From Acidobacteriota bacterium (GTDB taxonomy: Bacteria > Acidobacteriota > Vicinamibacteria > Vicinamibacterales > CAVVIG01), in NCBI GenBank assembly GCA_023265175.1, contig JAHFUI010000019.1, positions 1 to 43,755 of the forward strand: a stretch of DNA of 43,755 nucleotides, read 5' to 3'. The notes beneath the pieces were generated by a model, which did no database searches, was not told where the DNA came from, and was given only the letters and a program-made list of their open reading frames with translations. The position numbers were made by a program, and so were the translations under genes. This document shows, in pieces, positions 29,807 to 38,212 of the stretch (position 1 is the stretch's first letter; the number at the start of each line of letters is the position of its first letter).

Positions 29807-31117
29807 ATGGCCACCCCCGCATTAGCTCGACAAGGTTGCTCGGTGCGTGTGACGACCCTCGACAACGGGTTGAAAGTGCTCGTGCAGGAAGATCACACCG
29901 CGCCGCTTGCTTCCGTGTGGTGCTGGTACAAGGTCGGATCGAAGGATGAACGGCCTGGCCTCACCGGCGTCTCGCATTGGTGCGAGCACATGAACTTCAA
30001 GGGGACGACCAACATCCCGCGCGAGCAGGTCAAAGGCATCATCGAACAGTTCGGAGGAAGCTGGAACGGCTACACGTGGATCGATCAGACGACGTACCTG
30101 GAGACCGCGACGCGCGACGCGCTGGATCGCATGCTGTTCATCGAGTCGGAGCGCATGGCGAATTGCCTGTATCACGCCGACGACTGCGAGTCCGAACGGA
30201 CGGTCATCATCTCGGAGCTCGAGGGCGGAGAAAACGATCCCGATCAGCTCCTCGATCAGGAAGTGACCGCCACCGCGTTCAAGGCGCATCCGTACCGCCA
30301 CCCGACCATCGGCTGGCTGTCCGATCTCCAGACGATGAGCCGGGACGACCTGTACGGGTACTACCGACGCTATTACATACCGAACAACGCCACGCTCGTC
30401 CTCGTCGGCGACATGGAGACTGACGACGCCTTGCGTCGTGTGGATCGCTATTTTGGCGGCATCGCGCCGGGACCGGCGCCATCGCGTCTGCGAACGGTTG
30501 AGCCGCAGCAGACAGGTGAACGGCGCCTGACCATCCGCAAAGAGGGAACGGCGGCGTACGTGAAACTCGCATTCCACGCGCCCGCCGTCACCGGGCCGGA
30601 CTTCTTTCCGCTGCTGATACTCGATGCGGTGCTGACGGGCGCCAAGGGACTCAATCTCTGGTCGAGTTTTCGGATGCCGCCGCCCCAGAGGCGCGCGCGC
30701 CTGTACCGGGCGTTGGTCGAGCGTGGCCTCGCCTCGATCGTCGGCGGCGCGTTGTTGCCGACGCAGGAACCGTTTCTGTACACGGTATCGGCGACCGCGA
30801 CTGACGGGACCCCGCTCACGTCGGTCGAGACCGTTCTGCTGGAGGAACTGGATCGGGTCGTGCGCGACGGGATCACGGATGCGGAGCTGACAAAGGCAAA
30901 GACCCAGCTCAAAGCGCGTTTGGTCTTCGACAACGACAGCATCACGAATATCGCGCATCAGTTCGGGTACTTCGAGACGATTGCCGGCCTCGACGTCTTT
31001 CTCGAGATGCCGTCCCGGATCGCCGCGGTCGTACTCGACGACGTGGTCCGCGCGGCGCACGCGATTCTCTGTCCATCGAACCGGACAATCGGCTGGTTCG
31101 ATCCCATCGCGCGATGA
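29807..31117 (+). CDS. M16 family zinc peptidase, catalytic subunit
   Basis: A 436-residue pitrilysin-type peptidase. The inverted zinc motif is HWCEH (His57, Glu60, His61), and the third ligand is probably Glu137 in IISELEGGEND, about the usual 75 residues downstream. It lacks a signal peptide with this start. A GTG at 29843, with AAGG upstream, would also leave the whole peptidase domain intact. The next gene, overlapping by four bases, is an M16 relative without the zinc motif. Such active/inactive pairs form heterodimers like the mitochondrial processing peptidase. Substrate unknown. Confidence 0.92.
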   Translation: MATPALARQGCSVRVTTLDNGLKVLVQEDHTAPLASVWCWYKVGSKDERPGLTGVSHWCEHMNFKGTTNIPREQVKGIIEQFGGSWNGYTWIDQTTYLETATRDALDRMLFIESERMANCLYHADDCESERTVIISELEGGENDPDQLLDQEVTATAFKAHPYRHPTIGWLSDLQTMSRDDLYGYYRRYYIPNNATLVLVGDMETDDALRRVDRYFGGIAPGPAPSRLRTVEPQQTGERRLTIRKEGTAAYVKLAFHAPAVTGPDFFPLLILDAVLTGAKGLNLWSSFRMPPPQRRARLYRALVERGLASIVGGALLPTQEPFLYTVSATATDGTPLTSVETVLLEELDRVVRDGITDAELTKAKTQLKARLVFDNDSITNIAHQFGYFETIAGLDVFLEMPSRIAAVVLDDVVRAAHAILCPSNRTIGWFDPIAR

Positions 31118-32403
31118 CCCTTCCCACGCCGCTCGCGTCAAGTCGGGCCGGTCTCGCGGCGACGCGTACAGCTCTTCCCAACGGCGCGGTCGTCATCGCA
31201 AAAGAGACGCGTGCGATACCGGCGGTCACGATCAACCTCGCTGTGCGTGCCGGATCGGTTTGTGATCCGAGCGCCGCGCCGGGCGCCGTCCATCTTCTGT
31301 CGCGGGTCATCGATCGTGGGACCACGACGCGATCGGCCGGCGACATCGCCGAAGATCTCGACAGCCGCGGCATCACGCTGACGGTCGGCGTCACGCGCCA
31401 CGCCCTGTCGCTCATATGCACCTGTCTGTCAGAGGACTTCGACGCGGTGTTCGCCCTGCTCGGTGACATCGTCATGTCGCCGTCTGTCCCTGATGACGAG
31501 CTCGCGATCCGCAAGGCCGAAGTCACGACGGCCATCCGACAGGACGAAGACAACCCGGCGGTCATCGCCGTCGAATCGCTGATGGGATTGTTGTATCCAG
31601 ACGGTCATCCGTACGGGCGCCGCACGAAGGGCAGCGCGGACGTCGTGGAAGCTCTGACGCGCGATCGGCTCGTGCGGCTGCACGTGGAGCGCTTCGCACC
31701 GAGCGAGCTGACAGCCGTGGTCGTCGGCGATGTTCCGACCGGCCGCGCGACCGGCGTCGCGGCGCGTGTCTTCAGTGACTGGCGCGTACCGCCGCCCGCA
31801 CCGGTGATGTTGCCCCGGGTCAAAGGGTCGACGCGTCGACAGCGCCTCGTCATTCCGATGATGAGCAAGGCGCAGGCGGATGTGGCTTACGGGTTCACGA
31901 CCATCGCCCGCGCCGATCCGGCGTACTACGCATGCTGGCTGATGAACAACGCGCTCGGCCAGTATTCGATGGGCGGACGACTGGGCGACAGCATTCGCGA
32001 GCGGCAGGGGATGGCGTATTACGCCTTCAGCAGTCTCGACGCGAACGTCGTCGAAGGTCCACTGACCATCCGCGCGGGCGTCGGTCCGGCCAACGTCGAC
32101 CGCGCGATTGCGTCCATCGACGAAGAGATCCGGCGTCTCACCCAGGAAGGCATTTCTGCGAAGGAGCTGAAGGAATCGCAGCAGTACCTGATCGGAGCGA
32201 TGCCGCGTGCGCTCGAGACGAACGCGGGGATCGCCGGCTTTCTCCAGGTGGCCGAATTTTTCGGCCTCGGCCTCGACTACGACCTGCGGCTGCCGGACTT
32301 TCTGCGGTCGGTCACGCTGGACGACGTACACGCCGCGGCAAGACGGATCCTGGATCCTGACCGTGCGACGATCGTGATCGCCGGACCTTACTCAGATCGA
32401 TGA
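31114..32403 (+). CDS. M16 family peptidase-like, non-catalytic subunit
   Basis: A 429-residue M16 relative. At the place of HxxEH it reads AVHLLSRVID, so zinc cannot be bound in the usual way and the protein is most likely a regulatory partner of the preceding gene. A glycine-rich loop region and the C-terminal half (about 250-420, with QYSMGGRLGDSIRERQGMAYYAFS) are well kept, as in known partner subunits. The ATG overlaps the previous stop (ATGA), and the stop touches the octamer array that follows. Confidence 0.9.
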   Translation: MTLPTPLASSRAGLAATRTALPNGAVVIAKETRAIPAVTINLAVRAGSVCDPSAAPGAVHLLSRVIDRGTTTRSAGDIAEDLDSRGITLTVGVTRHALSLICTCLSEDFDAVFALLGDIVMSPSVPDDELAIRKAEVTTAIRQDEDNPAVIAVESLMGLLYPDGHPYGRRTKGSADVVEALTRDRLVRLHVERFAPSELTAVVVGDVPTGRATGVAARVFSDWRVPPPAPVMLPRVKGSTRRQRLVIPMMSKAQADVAYGFTTIARADPAYYACWLMNNALGQYSMGGRLGDSIRERQGMAYYAFSSLDANVVEGPLTIRAGVGPANVDRAIASIDEEIRRLTQEGISAKELKESQQYLIGAMPRALETNAGIAGFLQVAEFFGLGLDYDLRLPDFLRSVTLDDVHAAARRILDPDRATIVIAGPYSDR

Positions 32404-32500
32404 GATTGCAGGATTGCAGAATGGCGGGATGGCAGAAAGGATCTAACGGCTTTCCTTCTTGCCCTACCTTCCTGCAATCCTGTAATCCTGCAATCCTGCC
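32403..32500. repeat. Inverted octamer arrays abutting the HAD start codon
   Basis: The left side (32403-32441) repeats GATTGCAG/GATGGCAG; the right side (32455-32500) repeats GCAATCCT/GTAATCCT, its reverse complement. The right side ends directly at the ATG of the HAD gene (32501). The two sides can pair. Confidence 0.88.
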
Positions 32501-33196
32501 ATGACGCGCGCGGTGTTCTTCGACGTCGACTTCACGCTGATCTATCCGGGCCCGATGTTTGGTGGCGAAGGGTATCGCGCGTTTTGCGAGCGATACGGGA
32601 TGAAGGTCGACGCATCGAAGTTCGACGCCGCCGTGACGAGCGCCGCATCGCTGCTCGATGGTCCGGACGACACACCGTACGACGCGGAAATCTACGTGGG
32701 GTACACGCGGCACATCATCGAGCGGATGGGCGGCGGGGGGGACAGCCTCGATGCGTGCGCGCGTGAGATCTACGCGGAATGGGCCGCCTGCCAGCATTTC
32801 GAGCTGTACGACGAGGTCCCGGCCGTCCTGGGCGAGCTCGCGGTCGCCGGCATTCGAATCGGGTTGATTTCGAACTCGCACCGCTGCCTGGCGTCATTCC
32901 AGTCGCACTTCGAGCTGCAAGGGTTGATCGCGGCGACCGTCTCATCGTCCGAGCACGGTTTCATGAAGCCGCATCCGAGCATTTTCGCGGCCGCGTTGCA
33001 GCTTGTGAACATGCCGGCGGCCGATGCCGTGATGGTGGGGGACAGTGTGCGTCAGGATGTCGACGGTGCGCTCGGTGCCGGCATGCGTGCCGTCCTGCTC
33101 CATCGAGGGTCGATGCCGGCGCCACGCGAATCGGAGCTGCGCGCGAGGGGGGTGCCGATTATCGCCTCACTTCGCCAATTGCCGGACGTCCTTTAA
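32501..33196 (+). CDS. HAD superfamily hydrolase
   Basis: A 231-residue phosphatase-like protein. The four HAD motifs are visible: FFDVDFTLIY (nucleophile Asp8 and Asp10), LISNSHR (about 123-129), the lysine in HGFMKPHPS (about 147-155) and MVGDSVRQDVDGA (about 174-186). The helical cap lies between motifs I and II (subfamily IA pattern). Substrate cannot be told. There is no ordinary ribosome site; the octamer array ends at the start codon. Confidence 0.87.
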   Translation: MTRAVFFDVDFTLIYPGPMFGGEGYRAFCERYGMKVDASKFDAAVTSAASLLDGPDDTPYDAEIYVGYTRHIIERMGGGGDSLDACAREIYAEWAACQHFELYDEVPAVLGELAVAGIRIGLISNSHRCLASFQSHFELQGLIAATVSSSEHGFMKPHPSIFAAALQLVNMPAADAVMVGDSVRQDVDGALGAGMRAVLLHRGSMPAPRESELRARGVPIIASLRQLPDVL

Positions 33197-33228
33197 TTCA
33201 CCAACTTACCAATTCACCAATTTCTTCA
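33197..33228. repeat. Octamer array between HAD and HIT genes
   Basis: TTCACCAA, CTTACCAA, TTCACCAA and TTTCTTCA follow in eight-base register between the convergent HAD and HIT stops. Confidence 0.75.
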
Positions 33229-33230
33229 TC

Positions 33231-33575
33231 TCACCCCGGTGGCCACTTCATGTTCCGGCCGCCGAGCAAGTGCAGGTGGATGTGGAAAACTGTCTGCCCG
33301 GCACCGCGGTTAGTGTTGAAGACGGTCCGAAAGCCGCCCGCCGAGATCCCGCGTTCCTTGGCGATGGCCGCGGCGCGCCGCACGAGTTCGCCCACAAGCT
33401 GATCGTCCTCGACGCGGAGATCGGTGAGCGACGTGATGTGCCGCTTCGGCACGAGCAGGACGTGCGTCGGCGCCTGCGGGTTGATGTCGTTGAACGCCAG
33501 GATACGCTCGTCTTCGTAGACGATCGATCCGGGGATTTCGTGATTGATGATCTTGCAGAAAAGACAATCGGCCAT
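33231..33575 (-). CDS. HIT family nucleotide hydrolase
   Basis: A 114-residue histidine-triad protein, usually cleaving AMP or GMP from adducts such as lysyl-AMP. It starts MADCLFCKIINHEIPG and carries the triad HIHLHLLGGR near the C-terminus. ATG 33575 is chosen because the upstream open frame to 33698 is unlike the family and arginine rich. It follows prmC by 16 bases and is the last gene of the minus-strand prfA-prmC run. Confidence 0.92.
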   Translation of the reverse strand: MADCLFCKIINHEIPGSIVYEDERILAFNDINPQAPTHVLLVPKRHITSLTDLRVEDDQLVGELVRRAAAIAKERGISAGGFRTVFNTNRGAGQTVFHIHLHLLGGRNMKWPPG

Positions 33576-33591
33576 GATGTGGTGAAATGAT

Positions 33592-34449
33592 TTAGACCCG
33601 CTGTGTGATCGCCGTTCGCGCGATTCCCTGCAGATCGCGGCGGAGGCCGACCATCGCGAGCCCGGACGTCTTCGCAACCAACTCCTCGACCGACACATCC
33701 TGGCCGAAGCCGAACTCGCACATCAAATAGCCGCCAGGCCGCAGGCGGCCGGCCGCCTGCCCCACGAACGTCGCGACCAGGTCGAATCCGGTCTCGCCGC
33801 CGAAGAGCGCGACCGACGGCTCATGCTCGCGCACTTCGAGCTGCAGCGCGGGCCGATCGCCCTGGCGGACATACGGCGGGTTCGCGACGATGAGATCGAA
33901 GGTCTGGTGGACGCCGTCGAGTACGTTCGTCCGAAGGAATCTGATCCGGTCGGCGACGCCGTGGCGTTCAGCGTTTCGCCGGGCGACATCGAGCGCAGCA
34001 TCGGAGATATCGGTCGCCACGACACACGCGCATGGAAACTCGCGCGCGAGCGCGACCGCCAGACATCCGCATCCGGTTCCCACGTCGGCGACGGCCATGC
34101 TTCGTGTCCGATCGGCGCCGAAGTGTTCCAGCGCGGCTTCGACGATCAGCTCGGTTTCGGGCCGCGGAATCAGGACCGCCGGCGAGACTTCGAACGAGAG
34201 GTCCCAGAATTCCTGCCGGCCCGTGATGTACGCGGTCGGCTCGCGCGCGGCGCGCCGGGCGATCAGCGCGTCGTAGCGTTGCGCGAATGTGGACGGTTCG
34301 GGCTCGTTCGAGGCGGTGAAATACCGGGCGGCATCCCACCCGAGGACGTGTTGGGCGAGCATGCGGGCGCTCAGCTCGGCTTCATTGGCGCCGATGCCGG
34401 CATCACGCAGGGTTTGGCGGGCGGCTGCCACGCGTTCCTGAATGGTCAA
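33592..34449 (-). CDS. prmC: Peptide chain release factor glutamine methyltransferase
   Basis: Methylates the glutamine of the GGQ motif in RF1/RF2. With a TTG start at 34449 it has 285 residues. An N-terminal helical domain recognises the release factor; the SAM loop is [14 protein letters not shown] (about 122-135) and the catalytic NPPY is at 190-193. The TTG overlaps the prfA stop (TTGA), typical of coupled translation. A much longer upstream frame overlaps prfA and is spurious. It acts on the product of the gene just before it. Confidence 0.95.
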   Translation of the reverse strand: MTIQERVAAARQTLRDAGIGANEAELSARMLAQHVLGWDAARYFTASNEPEPSTFAQRYDALIARRAAREPTAYITGRQEFWDLSFEVSPAVLIPRPETELIVEAALEHFGADRTRSMAVADVGTGCGCLAVALAREFPCACVVATDISDAALDVARRNAERHGVADRIRFLRTNVLDGVHQTFDLIVANPPYVRQGDRPALQLEVREHEPSVALFGGETGFDLVATFVGQAAGRLRPGGYLMCEFGFGQDVSVEELVAKTSGLAMVGLRRDLQGIARTAITQRV

Positions 34450-35522
34450 GACACCGCCGTGGCGTCTTTCAGCTTTTCGGATTGGTGGTACGCGATCACG
34501 TTGTCGAGGAGCTCGGCCAGATCGCCGTTGAGCACATCGTCCAGTCGATAGGTGGTGAAGTGCGCGCGATGATCGGTCACACGTTGTTCCTTGAAATGGT
34601 ACGTGCGAATCTTTTCCGATCGATCGCCGGAGCCCACCTGGCTGCGCCGGTCCTTTGCGATCGCGTCCTGCTGCTTGCGCAGCTCCATTTCGTACAGCCG
34701 CGAGCGCAACACCTTCATGGCTTTCGCACGGTTCTTGATCTGTGACTTCTCGTCCTGCTGGGAGACCACGACGCCAGTGGGAATGTGCGTGATGCGTACA
34801 GCCGAATACGTCGTGTTGACGCTCTGGCCGCCAGGCCCGCTCGAGCAGAACGTGTCGACGCGCAGCTCCTTTTCGTTGATCTTGATGTCGACTTCTTCGG
34901 CCTCTGGCAGGACGGCGACCGTGGCCGTCGACGTATGGACCCGACCGCTCGCTTCGGTGGCCGGCTCGCGCTGCACGCGATGCACGCCGCTCTCGTACTT
35001 CAGCCGGCTGTACACGCCGCGCCCCTCGATTGTCGCAATGACTTCCTTCAGACCACCGACGCCGGTCTCGTTGCTCGACAGGATCTCCAGCCGCCATCCT
35101 TGGCGCTCGGCGTACTTGCTGTACATCCGGAACAGGTCGGCGGCGAACAGCGCCGCTTCGTCACCGCCCGCGCCCGCGCGGATTTCGAGGACGACGTTCT
35201 TCTGGTCGTTGGGATCCTTCGGCACGAGGAGCGCCTTGAGCTCGCCGAGGAGGACGTCGCGTCGCGCTGTCAGCGATTTCAGCTCCTCGTGCGCGAGCTC
35301 GCGCATGTCCGCGTCGGCGCCCGCGCTCGCGAGCTCCTCGGTTTGCGCGATGTCGCGCGCGATCGTCTTGTACTCGCGGAAGCGCTGGACGAGCGGCTCG
35401 ATCTCGGACAGCGCCTTGGCGTGCTTCCGGTACTCGGACGAATCCCCTTGCACCTCGGACGTACCGAGAATCTCCATGAGAGCGTCGTACTGCCGCTCGA
35501 CGGCTGTCAGCTTATCGAACAT
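34446..35522 (-). CDS. prfA: Peptide chain release factor 1
   Basis: Recognises UAA and UAG. It has 358 residues, with the GGQ loop SGPGGQSVN (about 228-236) and the RF1-type PAT in [10 protein letters not shown], which distinguishes it from RF2. No frameshift site is present, as expected for RF1. Only a weak ribosome site lies before ATG 35522; the stem-loop region at 35528-35708 sits directly upstream and may influence it. Confidence 0.96.
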   Translation of the reverse strand: MFDKLTAVERQYDALMEILGTSEVQGDSSEYRKHAKALSEIEPLVQRFREYKTIARDIAQTEELASAGADADMRELAHEELKSLTARRDVLLGELKALLVPKDPNDQKNVVLEIRAGAGGDEAALFAADLFRMYSKYAERQGWRLEILSSNETGVGGLKEVIATIEGRGVYSRLKYESGVHRVQREPATEASGRVHTSTATVAVLPEAEEVDIKINEKELRVDTFCSSGPGGQSVNTTYSAVRITHIPTGVVVSQQDEKSQIKNRAKAMKVLRSRLYEMELRKQQDAIAKDRRSQVGSGDRSEKIRTYHFKEQRVTDHRAHFTTYRLDDVLNGDLAELLDNVIAYHQSEKLKDATAVS

Positions 35523-35527
35523 ATTTT

Positions 35528-35708
35528 CTAGCGAGGCTGCGCCTCAGACCCACGAGAAACATGACGGTCCCGGCGCAGCTTCGCTAGTTCCACCTTTATC
35601 ACAGCCCCGCTTCGCGGGGGCTAGCCGTCTTGACTGAAAACTTGACCCGTGTGGTGCAAGTTTTGGGACTCAAGACGGCTAGCGCGTGGGGCCCCACCCC
35701 CACGCGCT
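35528..35708. repeat. Cluster of four inverted repeats between moaD and prfA
   Basis: Four palindromes lie in a row: CTAGCGAGGCTGCGCC with GGCGCAGCTTCGCTAG (35528-35543/35572-35587); AGCCCCGC-TTC-GCGGGGGCT (35603-35622); a long pair starting GCTAGCCGTCTTGA (35620-35644) and ending TCAAGACGGCTAGC (35658-35684); and AGCGCGTGGGG-CCCCAC-CCCCACGCGCT (35681-35708). The last shares its loop with the hairpin at 26784-26807. Function unknown: structured RNA, terminator cluster or a small mobile repeat are all possible. Confidence 0.85.
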
Positions 35709-35757
35709 ACCAGACCTTCGCCCTCGAGCGTAGACTCTCGGGCTCGGCAGACTTCCT

Positions 35758-36003
35758 TCATCCCCCGGACACCGGCGGGAGAAACGCAATCTCGTCGCCG
35801 TCGCGCAGCGGCGCGTCCATGCGCGCGTAATCGGCGTTGATCGCGGTCGAGATCGATCGCCCGTACGGTTCCAACGCGGGGTACTCCGTCGCGAGTTGCC
35901 GCCAGACGCTGCCGACGGTGGCGTCCGGGCCGACGTCGCGAGCCAGCTCGGACGCGCCCGCGACATCGCGAAGCCGCGCGAACAGCCGGACGGTCACACG
36001 CAC
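35758..36003 (-). CDS. moaD: Molybdopterin synthase small subunit
   Basis: Sulfur carrier for the molybdenum cofactor. It has 81 residues, starts VRVTVRLFARLRDVAG and ends in the required double glycine (LPPVSGG). GTG 36003 has GGAG eight bases upstream; the GTG at 35997 that overlaps the moaE stop (GTGA) is the alternative, giving 79 residues. The C-terminal thiocarboxylate is transferred to precursor Z by MoaE, which is encoded just before it. No other moa gene is in the window. Confidence 0.9.
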   Translation of the reverse strand: MRVTVRLFARLRDVAGASELARDVGPDATVGSVWRQLATEYPALEPYGRSISTAINADYARMDAPLRDGDEIAFLPPVSGG

Positions 36004-36485
36004 GCGATCCGCTCCGCTTCGGCGCGCGCCGTCTCGTTCGTCGGGTCCGCGATCGCGCCCTCGATCCAGACGTCGCCGCCGTCGAAGAACTCGCGTTTCC
36101 AGATCGGCGCGATTTGTTTCACGCGCTCGATGGCGTACCGGCACGCCGCGTAGGCATCGGCGCGATGGGCCGACGCGGCGGCGATCGCCACGCTCGCTTC
36201 GCCAATGTCCAGCCGTCCGATGCGATGGTGCAGCGCCAGCCGAGCGCCCGGCCAGCGCGCACGCGCCTCAGCGGCGATCCGCTCGAAGGTTTTCAGCGCG
36301 AGCGGTTCGTACGCTTCGTACTCGAGATATCGGACGCGTCGTCCGGCGTTGTGGTTGCGCACGAGGCCGAGAAACGTCACGACCGCGCCATCCGACCCCG
36401 CCGATTCCTCAGATCTCGCGCACGCCACCGCGACGAGGCGATCGAGCTCGATCGCCTCAGGACCGATAGCCAGGAGCGGAACCAT
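35994..36485 (-). CDS. moaE: Molybdopterin synthase large subunit
   Basis: Catalytic subunit that builds the dithiolene of molybdopterin together with MoaD. It has 163 residues; FLGLVRNHNAGRRVRYLEYEAYEPLA (about 39-64), HRIGRLDIGEASV and the active-site VKQIAPIWKREFFDGGDVWIEG near the C-terminus are clear. The start is ATG 36485, ten bases after a TATACT. Upstream in-frame residues to 36524 cannot be in such a transcript. The GGGAG touching the ATG is too near for a normal ribosome site. Confidence 0.93.
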   Translation of the reverse strand: MVPLLAIGPEAIELDRLVAVACARSEESAGSDGAVVTFLGLVRNHNAGRRVRYLEYEAYEPLALKTFERIAAEARARWPGARLALHHRIGRLDIGEASVAIAAASAHRADAYAACRYAIERVKQIAPIWKREFFDGGDVWIEGAIADPTNETARAEAERIACV

Positions 36486-36494
36486 CTCCCTTTC

Positions 36495-36500
36495 AGTATA
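36495..36500 (-). promoter_or_regulatory. -10 box close to the moaE start
   Basis: TATACT on the minus strand lies nine bases before ATG 36485, so the transcript would have almost no leader. The octamer array begins some 20 bases upstream, in the place of a -35 box. Confidence 0.45.
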
Positions 36501-36520
36501 CGAGGGGCGGGGGGATCTGG

Positions 36521-36611
36521 GCATTTGGTTATCTGGTTATCTGGTTATCTAGTCAATTGATCAATCAATAACCAGATAACCAGATAACCAGATAACCAGA
36601 TGATCAAATGT
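36521..36611. repeat. Inverted octamer arrays forming a long hairpin
   Basis: GGTTATCT is repeated three times in register on the left (about 36527-36550). Its reverse complement AACCAGAT is repeated at least four times on the right (about 36570-36602). The outer ends CATTTG/CAAATG also pair. A 24-base-pair perfect stem is possible with an AT-rich loop. It lies upstream of the moaE start and touches the thiD stop. Confidence 0.93.
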
Positions 36612-37401
36612 TGATTTTCCAAAAGTGATCCAACGGCCCGTGGCCGCGACCGATCGCCAGCGCGTGTTCGATCGCGCCGGCGACGTACCCTTGGGCGCGG
36701 ACGAAGGCGTCCACCAGCGAATGGCCGGCCGCGAGGTTCGCCGCAATGGCGGACGCGAACGTGCACCCGGTCCCGTGTGTATGCGGAGTATCGATGCGGA
36801 CCGTCTGCAGTTCGGTGAACACCTTGCCGTCGAACAGCAGGTCGACGATCTCGGCGCCTTCGCCATGCCCGCCCGTAATGATGACGGCCGAACCGCCGAT
36901 TTGATGAATCTCGTAGGCCGCCGCGCGCGCGTCTTCGATCGATCCGATGCGCCGGCCGCTCAGCACTTCCGCCTCGGGAATGTTCGGCGTCACGACCGCG
37001 CATCGCGGGACGAGCTCGGCCCGCAGCATCTGGATCCCATCATCGTCCAGGAGGCGCGCGCCGCTTTTCGAGACCATCACGGGATCCACGACGACCAGCG
37101 GTAGATCGAGCTCTTTGATCGCCGCGGCGACCGCTTCGACGATCGCCGCCGTCGCGAGCATGCCGGTCTTCGTCGCGTGCAACACGATGTCGCCGGCCAC
37201 GGCTTCAATCTGTGCCGTCACGAGATCGGCCGATAGCGGTACGATCTCCATGATCCCAACCGTATTCTGCGCGGTGACAGCCGTAATCGCACTCGTGCCG
37301 TACACGCCAAATGCGGCGAACGTCTTCAGGTCGGCTTGAATGCCCGCGCCGCCGCTGGAATCGCTCCCGGCGATCGTGAGCGCCGTCTTTGGAGGAGTCA
37401 T
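36604..37401 (-). CDS. thiD: Hydroxymethylpyrimidine (phosphate) kinase
   Basis: Phosphorylates HMP and HMP-P for thiamine synthesis. The 265 residues show TIAGSDSSGGAGIQADLKTF (about 9-28) and the catalytic HTHGTGCTFASAIAANLAAGH near the C-terminus. ATG 37401 overlaps the stop of the methyltransferase-like gene (ATGA). A longer frame to 37671 lies inside that gene and is spurious. No other thi gene or thiamine riboswitch was seen. Confidence 0.95.
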   Translation of the reverse strand: MTPPKTALTIAGSDSSGGAGIQADLKTFAAFGVYGTSAITAVTAQNTVGIMEIVPLSADLVTAQIEAVAGDIVLHATKTGMLATAAIVEAVAAAIKELDLPLVVVDPVMVSKSGARLLDDDGIQMLRAELVPRCAVVTPNIPEAEVLSGRRIGSIEDARAAAYEIHQIGGSAVIITGGHGEGAEIVDLLFDGKVFTELQTVRIDTPHTHGTGCTFASAIAANLAAGHSLVDAFVRAQGYVAGAIEHALAIGRGHGPLDHFWKINI

Positions 37402-38192
37402 TGAGAGACGTGAGAGCTCGAGGCCTTGCCGAACACCAGAAGGTACTGAAATTGAAACGGCGGGAGATTCTCGCGCCGGTCCAGCCGGAAACCAGCCGCT
37501 GAGGCGGCCTGAATGACTGCTTGTGGATCGACGCGTTCGTCGGGCGACGGTCCCGGCCCGCCTTCTCCCAGATTGAAATCGACAATGCCGAGCGAGCCTT
37601 GGGGCTTGAGCGATCGCTCGACGTTTTTCAGTAACGGCACCGGATCCTGACACGACGACCCGACCGCGCACGCCATCTCGTGGTAGGCATCGACGATGAG
37701 CACCGCGTCGATGCCATGAGGCAGCTTCGGATCGTTCGCGGTCCCGAGCAGGATCTTGACGTTGGACAGGTTCTCGCGCCGTGCGCGACGACGGATGAGC
37801 TCCGTCATCTGGGGCTGGATATCCTCCGCGTACACCACGCCTCGCGGTCCCACGCGTCGGGCAAGCTGAACGGTGAACCAGCCTCCGCCGGCCCCCACGT
37901 CGGCGACGGCGGCCCCGTCAGAGATATGCAGCGCATCCATGATCTGGTCGGGTGGCTGCCATTGATCGCGATCCGGCGGCTCGATCAGACCGAGATCCTG
38001 CGGCGGGAAGAGACGGTTCTTCGGCTCACTCTGGCCGGGTGGGTCTGGCAGGCCGGGTAGGTCTGGTGCGTTGGTCGAAGATAGAGTCGAGGATAGACGG
38101 GATGTCATCGCGCACAGCGACACGGTCGTGGCCATGAGGCACACTGCGAGTGCGAGGTGACCTGCCTGATTGACCCGACCTACAGGACCCAT
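37398..38192 (-). CDS. Exported class I SAM methyltransferase-like protein
   Basis: A 264-residue protein. The N-terminus looks like a signal peptide or anchor (LALAVCLMATTVSLC, about 13-27). A low-complexity linker PDLPGLPDPPGQ follows, translated from a nine-base repeat. Then comes a Rossmann methyltransferase domain with VADVGAGGGWFTVQLARR (about 98-115), VVYAEDIQPQM and a late VDFNLGEGG segment. Substrate unknown. Export of a SAM-dependent enzyme is odd, because SAM is cytoplasmic. The start is uncertain: ATG 38192 lies in another repeat tract 21 bases after the upstream lyase stop. thiD is coupled downstream. Confidence 0.75.
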   Translation of the reverse strand: MGPVGRVNQAGHLALAVCLMATTVSLCAMTSRLSSTLSSTNAPDLPGLPDPPGQSEPKNRLFPPQDLGLIEPPDRDQWQPPDQIMDALHISDGAAVADVGAGGGWFTVQLARRVGPRGVVYAEDIQPQMTELIRRRARRENLSNVKILLGTANDPKLPHGIDAVLIVDAYHEMACAVGSSCQDPVPLLKNVERSLKPQGSLGIVDFNLGEGGPGPSPDERVDPQAVIQAASAAGFRLDRRENLPPFQFQYLLVFGKASSSHVSQ

Positions 38193-38210
38193 CTGCCCTA
38201 CCTGACGCAC
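38031..38210. repeat. Nine- and eight-base repeats around the methyltransferase-like N-terminus
   Basis: 38031-38066 carries four nine-base units (CTGGCCGGG, TGGGTCTGG, CAGGCCGGG, TAGGTCTGG). About 38158-38205 carries six eight-base units related to GACCTACC, roughly inverse to the first. The signal-peptide codons lie between the two tracts. Confidence 0.65.
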
Positions 38211-38212
38211 GC

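Noticed and set aside
34449-35097. Extended N-terminus of PrmC
   Set aside because: It overlaps most of prfA in another frame and is Arg/Gly-rich; the TTG at 34449 gives a normal-length protein.
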